DNA of 64,000 nt from assembly GCA_963819845.1 (NCBI GenBank), contig CAWFXQ010000013.1:62001-126000 (forward strand), written 5' to 3'. The notes under the pieces are model-generated. The model saw only the letters and a program-made list of their open reading frames with translations. It was not told the DNA's origin and made no database searches. A program made the translations under genes and the position numbers. This document shows positions 33,542 to 41,436 of this stretch, piece after piece. Position 1 is the stretch's first letter, and every line of letters begins with the position of its first letter. The stretch is from DATAGF01 sp963819845. GTDB lineage: Bacteria; Actinomycetota; Thermoleophilia; Miltoncostaeales; Miltoncostaeaceae.

Positions 33542-36074
33542 GTGTCGGCGCGAGCCCGAATCCTGCCGGAACGGTACGACCCCGGGCCCGTCGAATCCAA
33601 GTGGCAGGGCGTCTGGGAGCGAGAGCGCGCGTTCCACGCCGAACCCCTTGCGCGCGACGGCGAGCGGCCCGCGCGGGGCGAGCGCGAGAAGGCGTACGTG
33701 CTGGAGATGCTCCCGTATCCGTCGGGCGAGATCCACATCGGGCACGTCAAGAACTACACGATGGGCGACGCCGTGGCGCACTTCCGCCGGCGGCGCGGCG
33801 CGGCCGTGTTCCACCCGATGGGCTACGACTCGTTCGGGCTGCCGGCCGAGAACGCGGCCATCAGCACGGGCGAGCCCCCGGCCGAGGTGATCGCGCGGAA
33901 CATCGACCGCATCCGCGAGCAGATGCGGCGCCTGGGCGTCTCGGTCGACTGGGAGACCGAGCTGGCCACCAGCGATCCCGGCTACTACCGCTGGACCCAG
34001 TGGATCTTCCTGCGGCTGCTCGAGCGCGGCCTGGCCGAGCGCCGCGAGGCCGCCGTCAACTGGTGCCCGGTCGACCAGACCGTGCTGGCCAACGAGCAGG
34101 TGATCGACGGCCACTGCGAGCGCTGCGGCGCCGAGGTCGAGCTGCGCCAGCTCACCCAGTGGTTCTTCCGCATCACCGACTACGCGCAGCGCCTGCTCGA
34201 CGACATGGACGAGCTGATCGACTGGCCCGAGCGGGTGCTGACCCAGCAGCGCAACTGGATCGGGCGGTCCGAGGGCGCCCGGGCCGTCTTCCGGGTCGAG
34301 GGCGGCGACGAGGAGATCCCGGTCTTCACCACGCGCCCCGACACGCTGTTCGGCGCGACCTTCTTCGTCCTCGCCCCCGAGCACCCCGCGGTCGAGCGGC
34401 TGGTGCAGGGGCGGCCGGAGGCCGAGGCGGTGCTGGCCTACGCGTCGGCCGCCGCGCGCGAGTCGGCCGCCGAGCGCGGCGGCGCCGACGCGGCCAAGAC
34501 CGGCGTCTTCACCGGGCGGCAGGCAATCAACCCGGTCAACGGGGAGCGGCTGCCGGTGTGGGTGGCCGACTACGTGCTCATGGACTACGGCACCGGCGCG
34601 CTGATGGCCGTGCCCGCCCACGACGAGCGCGACTTCGCCTTCGCGCGGGCCCACGGCCTGGAGGTGCGGCGCGTCATCGCCCCGGAGGGCGTCGACCCGG
34701 ACGCGCCGGTCGACGAGCCGTACGCCGGCCCCGGGCGGCTGGTCAACTCGGGGTTCCTCGACGGCATGGAGGTCGACGAGGCCACGCGGGCGGTCAGCGC
34801 CTGGCTGGCCGAGCGCGGCCTGGGCGAGGCGACGGTCGGGTACCGCCTGCGCGACTGGCTGATCTCCCGCCAGCGCTACTGGGGCGCGCCGATCCCGGTG
34901 GTCCACTGCCCCGAGCACGGCGTCGTGCCGGTGCCCGACGACCAGCTGCCGGTGCTGCTGCCGGAGGTCGACGACTACGCGCCCCGGGGGAGCAGCCCGC
35001 TGGCCGCCGCGCGCGAGTGGGTCGAGGTGGAGCTGCCCGCTCTGCGGCGGCCCCGCGCGGCGCGAGACCGACACGATGGACACGTTCGTCGACTCGTCCT
35101 GGTACTTCCTGCGATACACGGCGCCCCGCCTGTCCGGGGCCGCGTTCGACCGCGAGGTCCTCGACTACTGGATGCCGGTCGACCAGTACATCGGCGGCAT
35201 CGAGCACGCGATCCTTCACCTGCTCTACGCGCGCTTCGTCACCAAGGTCCTGCACGACGCCGGACTGGTGGGGGCCAACGAGCCGTTCGCCCGCCTCTTC
35301 ACGCAGGGGATGATCCACCGCGACGGCGCGAAGATGAGCAAGAGCAAGGGCAACGTCGTCGCCCCCGACGAGTACGTCGACCGCCACGGCGCCGACACCC
35401 TGCGGCTCTACGTGCTGTTCATGGGCCCGGCGGCCGACGACGCGGAGTGGAGCGACCGGGGCGTCGAGGGCATGCGCCGCTTCCTGGACCGGCTCTGGCG
35501 CCTGGTCGCCGGGCTCGACCCCGGGGCGCCCGTCGAGCGGCCGTCGCTCCGGGCGGTCGCCGACGACCCGGTCGCCCTGGAGCTGCTGCGCAAGGCCGAG
35601 GCGACGGTCGCCAAGGTGACGACCGACCTGGGGGAGCGGTTCTCCTTCCACACGGCCATCTCGGCCATCCAGGAGCTGGTCAACCTCGGCACCAAGGGGG
35701 TGTCGGAGGGCACGATCGAGGGCGACCGGGCCCGCGACGCCCTGCGCTACGCCGCACAGACGGCGGTGTCGCTGCTGTTCCCCGTCGCGCCCCACGTCGC
35801 CAGCGAGCTGTGGGAGGCGCTGGGCGGCGGGCCGCTGTGGCGCGAGCCGTGGCCCGAGGCCGACCCGGCGTTCCTGGAGCGCGACACGGTCACCGTCGTC
35901 GTGCAGGTCAACGGCAAGCTGCGGGAGCGCCTGCAGGTGCCGGCCGGCCTGCCCTCGGACGAGCTGATCGCCCAGGCGCGAGAGCTGCCGAAGGTGGCCT
36001 CGGCGGTTGACGGGCGCGAGGTGGTGCGCGAGGTCGTGGTCCCCGACCGCCTGGTGAACCTCGTGCTCCGCTGA
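33542..36074 (+). CDS. leuS: leucyl-tRNA synthetase (frameshifted in this sequence)
   Basis: Class I aminoacyl-tRNA synthetase charging tRNA-Leu, about 844 residues when repaired. HIGH motif is in PSGEIHIGHVKN, the editing domain includes FTTRPDTLFGAT, and KMSKS is in GAKMSKSKGN. The frame breaks near 35033: removing one C in GAGCTGCCCG restores CPLCGGPARRETDTMDTF, the expected zinc knuckle and catalytic segment. The upstream and downstream parts are otherwise intact, and the total length is one base over a multiple of three. As the enzyme is essential, a sequence error is likely. GTG start at 33542 with no clear ribosome site. Confidence 0.93.
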
Positions 36075-36115
36075 GGCGGAGCACGAGCAGCGCCGGGCAA
36101 GCCCGGCGTCGCTCG
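36063..36115 (+). terminator. tandem terminator hairpins after leuS
   Basis: First hairpin: GTGCTCCGC (36063-36071) and GCGGAGCAC (36076-36084), a perfect 9-bp stem whose 4-base loop contains most of the leuS stop codon. Second: CGCCGGGC (36091-36098), loop AA, GCCCGGCG, extended by CGAGC/GCTCG (36084-36088 and 36111-36115) across a short mismatch. No T-tract follows. Confidence 0.65.
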
Positions 36116-36173
36116 GCTCCGTTCCTCGACAGGTCCGTCACATTCGGCGCCCCGCCTGCGCGCGTGCGGGGCC

Positions 36174-36179
36174 TACGGT
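36174..36179 (+). promoter_or_regulatory. -10 box, probable leaderless start of comEA
   Basis: TACGGT ends six bases before the comEA GTG (36186), with no ribosome site between. Confidence 0.4.
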
Positions 36180-36185
36180 CGGGGC

Positions 36186-36779
36186 GTGGATCGCCTCCTC
36201 CCCTGGCTGCGCCGGTCTGGCTGGGCCTACGTCCTGGCGGCCGTCGCCCTGGGGCTGGCGGCCTGGCGGCTCGGGCCGGGATCGGGGGGCGGGGGAGGCC
36301 AGCCCGGGCCCCCGGACGCCGCGGCGACGGCTCCCGCGGCGCTGGTCGAAGCCCCCTCCCCGCGGGCGCTGGTCCACGTGGCCGGCGAGGTGCGCCGCCC
36401 GGGCGTCTATCGCGTGGGCGCCGGCGCGCGAGCCATCGAGGCGATCCGGCGCGCGGGCGGACCGACCCGCCGCGCCGACCTGTCGGCGCTCAATCTCGCG
36501 GCCCCGCTGCGGGACGGCCAGCAGGTGCTCATCCCGTCGCGGGCGGCGCGCGGCCGGGCCGGGGCGGCCGCCGGCGGGCCCGGGGCGGGGCCCGTGAGCC
36601 TGTCGTCGGCCACCGAGGCCGACCTCGACGCCCTCGACGGGATCGGCCCGACGCTCGCGGCGCGCATCGTCGAGTGGCGGCGGGCGCACGGCGGATTCGC
36701 CTCGGTCGACCAGCTCCTCGACGTGCCCGGCATCGGGCCGGGTCGGCTGGAGTCGCTGAAGTCCCAGGTCACCCCGTGA
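36186..36779 (+). CDS. comEA: ComEA-like helix-hairpin-helix DNA-binding protein
   Basis: A 197-residue membrane-anchored competence protein. One N-terminal transmembrane helix (about 12-30), a Gly/Pro-rich linker, an SLBB domain (about 60-115: VHVAGEVRRPGVYRV...LRDGQQVLIPS) and two helix-hairpin-helix motifs (LDALDGIGPTLAARIVEWR and LLDVPGIGPGRLESLK). ComEA binds DNA outside the membrane and hands it to ComEC. ComEC is encoded at 41437; the two are normally neighbours, but here ftsH and a three-gene cassette separate them. Confidence 0.93.
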   Translation: MDRLLPWLRRSGWAYVLAAVALGLAAWRLGPGSGGGGGQPGPPDAAATAPAALVEAPSPRALVHVAGEVRRPGVYRVGAGARAIEAIRRAGGPTRRADLSALNLAAPLRDGQQVLIPSRAARGRAGAAAGGPGAGPVSLSSATEADLDALDGIGPTLAARIVEWRRAHGGFASVDQLLDVPGIGPGRLESLKSQVTP

Positions 36780-36895
36780 CGGCCGCCGCGGCCGCGCGAC
36801 CCGAGGGGTGGGTCGCGGCGGCCCGGAGTGGTCTAACATCGACGCACGGCGGGCGGCGCGACGGATCGCTCCCGAGGCCCCGGAGGGGGGCGGAC

Positions 36896-38833
36896 CTGAA
36901 CAGGTTCCTCAAGAGCGCGGCCTTCCCGATCCTGATCGTGATCCTGCTGGTGTTCGTGGCCCAGCGGCTGGTGGTCTCGGACGAGGACAAGGCCCCCCCG
37001 CCCACCTTCCCGGCCCTGATCGCCGACATCGGCGCCGGCGAGGTCTCGAGCGCCACCATCAAGACCGGCTCCAACGAGGTCCAGGCGACCCTCAAGGACG
37101 GCACCAAGATCACCACCGGCTACATCCCCGAGGACTCCACCGCCCTCACCGACGCCCTGGACGAGGCCAACGTGCCCTACGAGATCAAGGGCATCCCGGG
37201 ATCGCCGTGGTGGTCGAGCCTGATCTGGCTGGCGCCTTTCGTGCTGTTCATCGTCTTCTGGATCTACCTCATGAACCGCATGCAGGGCGGCGGCTCCAAG
37301 GTGATGAGCTTCGGCAAGTCCCGGGCCAAGCGCATGGCCGTGGACGCCCCCAAGATCAGCTTCAAGGACGTGGCCGGGGCCGACGAGGCCGTCGAGGAGC
37401 TGCACGAGATCAAGGAGTTCCTGGAGAACCCCAAGAAGTTCCAGAGCCTGGGGGCCCGCATCCCCAAGGGCGTGCTGCTGTTCGGGCCCCCCGGCACGGG
37501 CAAGACCCTGCTGGCCCGGGCGGTGGCCGGCGAGGCCGGGGTGCCGTTCTTCTCGATCAGCGGCTCCGACTTCGTGGAGATGTTCGTCGGCGTCGGCGCC
37601 AGCCGGGTGCGCGACCTGTTCGAGCAGGCCAAGCAGAACAGCCCCTGCATCATCTTCATGGACGAGATCGACGCCGTCGGCCGCCACCGCGGGGCGGGCC
37701 TGGGGGGCGGCCACGACGAGCGCGAGCAGACCCTCAACCAGCTGCTGGTCGAGATGGACGGCTTCGAGGCCAAGGACAACATCATCCTGATCGCCGCCAC
37801 CAACCGGCCCGACATCCTCGATCCGGCCCTGTTGCGGCCGGGGCGCTTCGACCGCCAGATCGTGGTCGACCGCCCCGACCGCGACGGCCGCGCCCAGATC
37901 CTGGCCGTCCACACCAAGGGCAAGCCGATCGCCAAGGAGATCGACCTGGGCACCCTGGCCGGCCAGACCCCCGGCTTCACCGGCGCCGACATCGCCAACC
38001 TGGTCAACGAGGCGGCGCTGCTGGCCGCCCGCAAGGGCAAGCGCCTGATCGAGCAGACCGAGCTCGAAGAGGGGATCATGCGCGTGATCGCCGGCCCGGA
38101 GAAGAAGAGCCGCATCCTCTCCGAGAAGGAGCGCGTGGTCACCGCCTACCACGAGATGGGCCACGCCCTGGTGGGCCACTTCCTGCCAAACGCCGACCCG
38201 GTGCACAAGATCAGCGTGGTCAGCCGGGGCCAGGCCCTGGGCTACACGATCTCGATGCCCGACGAGGACAAGTTCCTCACCACCCGGGCCCAGCTGGAGG
38301 ACGCCATGGCCATGACCCTGGGGGGCCGGGCGGCCGAGGAGATCGTCTTCGACGAGATCACCACCGGGGCGGCCAACGACCTGGAGAAAGTCACCCAGAC
38401 CGCCAAGCAGATGACGATGCGCTTTGGCATGTCCGACAAGCTGGGCCCGCGGGTGCTGGGCCACAACCACGGCGCGCCCTTTTTGGGGCGGGACATGCAC
38501 TCCGAGCCCGACTACTCCGACGACATGGCCCGCACCATCGACGCCGAGATCCGGCGCATCATCGAGGAGGCCCACCAGCGCGCCAGAGACATCCTGGTCG
38601 AGCACCGGGCCGACCTGGAGACCCTCTCCAAGATCCTGCTGGCGCGCGAGACGATCGAGCGCACCGAGTTCCTGGCCCTGCTGGAGGGCCAGGACGAGGC
38701 CGGCGTGTTCGCCGAGCGCGACCGGCGCAACGCCGCCATCGAGGCCGAGTCCAAGCGCGCCAACGCCGAGCCCGAGGGCAAGAAGAAGCGCCTGCCCTAC
38801 CCCGCCGCCGGGGACCCGATCCCCGAGGGGTGA
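36896..38833 (+). CDS. ftsH: ATP-dependent zinc metalloprotease FtsH
   Basis: A 645-residue membrane AAA+ protease. TM1 is about residues 7-22, then an extracytoplasmic domain, TM2 about 105-122, Walker A GPPGTGKT (about 197), Walker B IIFMDEIDAVGRH, second-region-of-homology RPGRFDRQI and protease motif HEMGH (about 419-423; most FtsH have HEAGH). The N-terminus fits (M)NRFLKSAAFPILIVILL, and the first codon is then CTG 36896, six bases after GGAGGGGGG. No ATG or GTG serves. TAACAT at 36834-36839 is a possible -10 box. Confidence 0.96.
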   Translation: MNRFLKSAAFPILIVILLVFVAQRLVVSDEDKAPPPTFPALIADIGAGEVSSATIKTGSNEVQATLKDGTKITTGYIPEDSTALTDALDEANVPYEIKGIPGSPWWSSLIWLAPFVLFIVFWIYLMNRMQGGGSKVMSFGKSRAKRMAVDAPKISFKDVAGADEAVEELHEIKEFLENPKKFQSLGARIPKGVLLFGPPGTGKTLLARAVAGEAGVPFFSISGSDFVEMFVGVGASRVRDLFEQAKQNSPCIIFMDEIDAVGRHRGAGLGGGHDEREQTLNQLLVEMDGFEAKDNIILIAATNRPDILDPALLRPGRFDRQIVVDRPDRDGRAQILAVHTKGKPIAKEIDLGTLAGQTPGFTGADIANLVNEAALLAARKGKRLIEQTELEEGIMRVIAGPEKKSRILSEKERVVTAYHEMGHALVGHFLPNADPVHKISVVSRGQALGYTISMPDEDKFLTTRAQLEDAMAMTLGGRAAEEIVFDEITTGAANDLEKVTQTAKQMTMRFGMSDKLGPRVLGHNHGAPFLGRDMHSEPDYSDDMARTIDAEIRRIIEEAHQRARDILVEHRADLETLSKILLARETIERTEFLALLEGQDEAGVFAERDRRNAAIEAESKRANAEPEGKKKRLPYPAAGDPIPEG

Positions 38834-38842
38834 CGAGTGCGG

Positions 38843-38867
38843 CTGGCCGCCTCTCGCGGGCGGCCAG
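38843..38867 (+). terminator. hairpin after ftsH
   Basis: CTGGCCGCC (38843-38851) and GGCGGCCAG (38859-38867) form a perfect 9-bp stem with a 7-base loop, beginning 9 bases after the ftsH stop. The rest of the gap to 38997 shows only further short GC-rich repeats. Confidence 0.6.
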
Positions 38868-38996
38868 GCGCGCCTGCGGCCCCTGGCCGGGGCCTCCGGC
38901 AGCGGCGGCACCGCCTGCGGCGGGGACGGCCGCCTCGACCCTTTGAAGGACCAAGCAATTCGCCGCCCGATAGGAGCCGGTCAAGCGCATTGGGCC

Positions 38997-40208
38997 TCAG
39001 CGTCCCCCGGCGGCGATCTCCTCCAGGATCTCCACCGCGGCGTCCACGGGAGGGAGCGCCTCCATCGCGTCGGCGACCCGCCGGGCACCGCCGCCGAGGG
39101 TGGGGTCCTCGAGCACCCGGGTGACGGCCGCGGGAAGCTGATCGATCGTGCGTGCGTCGGGAAGCCCCAGAACCGACCGTGCCGCCGCCTCATCCTCCAC
39201 CGCGACGCCGGCCTCCGCCCGGGCGACGGCGTTGGCGTTGGCCCACTGGTCGCCGCTGAAGAGCGGCATGACGATCAGCGGCACACGGTGGGCCAGCGCG
39301 CCGAGCGTCGAGCCGTAGCCGCCGTGGCAGACGATCGCCGCCGCCGCCGCGGCGGCGTCGTCGTGCGGGACCCAGGTCTCGACGTGCACGTTGGCCGGCA
39401 CCGGACCCAGCTCGGCGACCTCCCGCGTGGCGTCGCCGACCGTGACCAGCAACCGGATCGGCAGCGGCGCCAGCGCCGCGATCGCACGCCGGTAGAGCAC
39501 GGGGTAGTACGGCATGTGGCCCGCCGCGGCGACGGAGCCGAAGGTCATGTAGACCAGCGGGTCGTCGTTGCCCGGCCACCAGTCGGGAAGCGGCGCCGGC
39601 GCCTCGGCCCGGCCGAAGCGGAAGCGGTGAGCCGGGGCAGGCATCGCGGCGCCTGGGGCCTCCAGCGCCGCCGGCATCATCGTCAGGTAGGGCGCGGCAC
39701 GGAGCCGGTCGCCCCGCGGGTCCGGGCGCAGTCCGAGCGAGCGGCCGGCGTCATCGACCGCCGGCGCCGCCAGGTCGATCGACTCCTCCTCGATCTCGGC
39801 GAGCCCGAGCCCGATGCGCGCCATCGGGATCCCGTGCCGCTCGGCGACGAGGGCCGAGCCGAACTCCCAGCTCTCGCGCACGATCAGATCCGGCCGCCGG
39901 TTCTCGACGGTCTCCGTCAGGCCCGGCACCGCGGCGCGGACGTCGATCCCGGCGAAGAAGTCCCGGATCATCACGGCGTGGGCCGTGGCCACGTCGAGCT
40001 CGGCGAACCGCCCCATCAGCGGCATCCAGTCCTCCCGGGGGGGATCGGCGAGGGGGACGAGCTCGAGGCCGGCGCGCGCGACGTTGGCGGCGAACTGTCC
40101 CTGGGCGGCCACCTCGACCTCGTGGCCGGCACGGAGCAGCGCGTGGCCGAACGGGGCCAGCGGTCCCAGGTGGCCGGAGCTGCCGCGGGTGGTGAGCAGA
40201 ACGCGCAC
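38997..40208 (-). CDS. GT1-family glycosyltransferase (MGT-like)
   Basis: A 403-residue GT-B glycosyltransferase. The N-terminal acceptor domain begins VLLTTRGSSGHLGPLAPFGH. The C-terminal nucleotide-sugar domain has YMTFGSVAAAGHMPYYP, TWVPHDD and VCHGGYGSTLGAL...PLFSGDQWANA, as in macrolide and plant-type UDP-glycosyltransferases. It may glycosylate a small hydrophobic compound such as an antibiotic. GTG start at 40208, six bases after the SnoaL-like stop. Last gene of a leftward cassette with a MerR-type promoter. Confidence 0.9.
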   Translation of the reverse strand: MRVLLTTRGSSGHLGPLAPFGHALLRAGHEVEVAAQGQFAANVARAGLELVPLADPPREDWMPLMGRFAELDVATAHAVMIRDFFAGIDVRAAVPGLTETVENRRPDLIVRESWEFGSALVAERHGIPMARIGLGLAEIEEESIDLAAPAVDDAGRSLGLRPDPRGDRLRAAPYLTMMPAALEAPGAAMPAPAHRFRFGRAEAPAPLPDWWPGNDDPLVYMTFGSVAAAGHMPYYPVLYRRAIAALAPLPIRLLVTVGDATREVAELGPVPANVHVETWVPHDDAAAAAAAIVCHGGYGSTLGALAHRVPLIVMPLFSGDQWANANAVARAEAGVAVEDEAAARSVLGLPDARTIDQLPAAVTRVLEDPTLGGGARRVADAMEALPPVDAAVEILEEIAAGGR

Positions 40209-40214
40209 GGAGGA

Positions 40215-40883
40215 TCAGGCCCTCGCCCAGCCCGCGATGAGGGTGTTCGGGGCGAGGCTCGGATCGAGCATCTTGCGCGCCTGGTCGGCGCCGGTGACCG
40301 GTAGGCCGGCCGGGTCGAGGGCGCCCACCTGCACCAGGATGGTCGCCTGGTCCCAGTAGATGTGCTCGTGGGTGACCCGGCCGTCGCGCACCCCCACCAC
40401 CGCCGCGACCGGCAACTGCACCTCGCGTCCGCTGGGAGGCACGTCCGGGAGCATGAAGTCCATCTCGATGTCGTGGGTGAAGCGCATGACCATCTCGTCC
40501 ACCACCCGATCGCGGCCGATGGTCCTCGACACCGGGACCGCCGACGTGTCGGCCGGCCAGCGGGGGATGAAGTGCTCCTCGTAGAACCGCCGCACCTCCG
40601 CGGCCCCGCGGCCGCCCGTCATGACGGCGACGTGGTTGAGGTAGGGGTCATCGACCATCGTCCCCATCGTGCGCTCGATGTCGCGCAGCTCGAACTCGGC
40701 CGCCATGTGCGCGTCGAAGGCACCGGCGTCGGCCTCGACCGGACCGCCCGCGTAGTCCGCGGCGGCGGCCGCGATCTCGTCGGCCCGGCGCACCGCCTCG
40801 CCGGAGCTCATCCCGGCCGTCGCCACCCCGCAGGCCCGGAGCAGATCCCGGGCGCGTCCGGCCCGCTCCGCGGTCTCGCTCAT
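40215..40883 (-). CDS. SnoaL/NTF2-like protein
   Basis: A 222-residue protein with an NTF2-like (SnoaL polyketide-cyclase type) cone fold. Typical parts are YLNHVAVMTGGRGAAEVRRF, FIPRWPADTSAVPVSRTIG and VGVRDGRVTHEHIYWDQATI. ATG 40883 is preceded by GGGAGGGAG. Members act on small molecules or are stress proteins. The position upstream of a glycosyltransferase suggests small-molecule modification. It follows the DUF5519 gene by 83 bases. Confidence 0.83.
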   Translation of the reverse strand: MSETAERAGRARDLLRACGVATAGMSSGEAVRRADEIAAAAADYAGGPVEADAGAFDAHMAAEFELRDIERTMGTMVDDPYLNHVAVMTGGRGAAEVRRFYEEHFIPRWPADTSAVPVSRTIGRDRVVDEMVMRFTHDIEMDFMLPDVPPSGREVQLPVAAVVGVRDGRVTHEHIYWDQATILVQVGALDPAGLPVTGADQARKMLDPSLAPNTLIAGWARA

Positions 40884-40966
40884 GGCTCCCTCCCGGTCGC
40901 GACGGTCGCGGCGGAGCCTCTCACGGCCGGCCGGCACCCGGGCGACCGGAGGGGAGCCGCCGGCCC

Positions 40967-41287
40967 TCAGCGGGCGATGCGCTCGTAGTTCAGCCGCATC
41001 AGCGCGATGACGTCGCGCACGTCGTCGTCGTCCTCGATCCGCCGTGCGGCCGGGCCGGCGCGGCCCGGGAAGACCGGGTGATGGGTGATGCGCCCTCCGT
41101 CGTGCAGCTCCTGCCACACGTCCTTGGGGAAGCCGAAGTGCGCGCTGCGGTCGCCGTGGAGGTGCCCGAGCTCGCGGCGACCCACCCGGAACGAGAGCTC
41201 GCCCCGGCTGCCGGGACCGACCTCGACCCCGGGCCAGGAGCCGACCTCCTGGACGATCCGCTCGCTCGCTCGCGCGGTGGTGGCCAT
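40967..41287 (-). CDS. DUF5519 (luciferase-like domain) family protein
   Basis: A 106-residue soluble protein with ELGHLHGDRSAHFGFPKDVW and HPVFPGRAG, features of the small DUF5519 family. ATG 41287 is chosen because GGGAGG precedes it by 6 bases and its promoter lies immediately upstream; an in-frame GTG further upstream would cross the promoter. First gene of the leftward cassette. Function unknown. Confidence 0.8.
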   Translation of the reverse strand: MATTARASERIVQEVGSWPGVEVGPGSRGELSFRVGRRELGHLHGDRSAHFGFPKDVWQELHDGGRITHHPVFPGRAGPAARRIEDDDDVRDVIALMRLNYERIAR

Positions 41288-41316
41288 CGACGCCTCCCTC
41301 GATCGGTGATGCCGAC

Positions 41317-41347
41317 ACCGTAGAAGCTCATGTGAGCTTGAAGTCAA
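41317..41347 (-). promoter_or_regulatory. MerR-type promoter with operator palindrome
   Basis: On the minus strand TTGACT (41347-41342) and TACGGT (41322-41317) are separated by 19 bases. The overlong spacer carries the palindrome AAGCTCA-CA-TGAGCTT (41324-41339). A 19-bp spacer with a centred dyad is the hallmark of promoters twisted open by MerR-family activators. It would drive the DUF5519-SnoaL-glycosyltransferase genes. No MerR gene is in the window. Confidence 0.62.
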
Positions 41348-41424
41348 GCGTCCGTGCGGCGCGCCGGCACGGAATCGCGCGTCCGCCGGCACGAAGTGTG
41401 CGGGAGCGGTGCGCACGGGCGGCC

Positions 41425-41430
41425 TAGCGT
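41425..41430 (+). promoter_or_regulatory. -10 box, probable leaderless start of comEC
   Basis: TAGCGT ends six bases before the comEC ATG (41437), and no ribosome site lies between. Confidence 0.4.
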
Positions 41431-41436
41431 CGCGGG

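Noticed and set aside
33077..35119. Minus-strand open frame running from the GNAT gene through leuS
   Set aside because: Only the part up to 33505 has GNAT homology. The remainder is antisense to leuS.
36075..36185. tRNA or small RNA gene between leuS and comEA
   Set aside because: The stems are simple tandem hairpins without a cloverleaf, anticodon arm or CCA-like end. A terminator explains them better.
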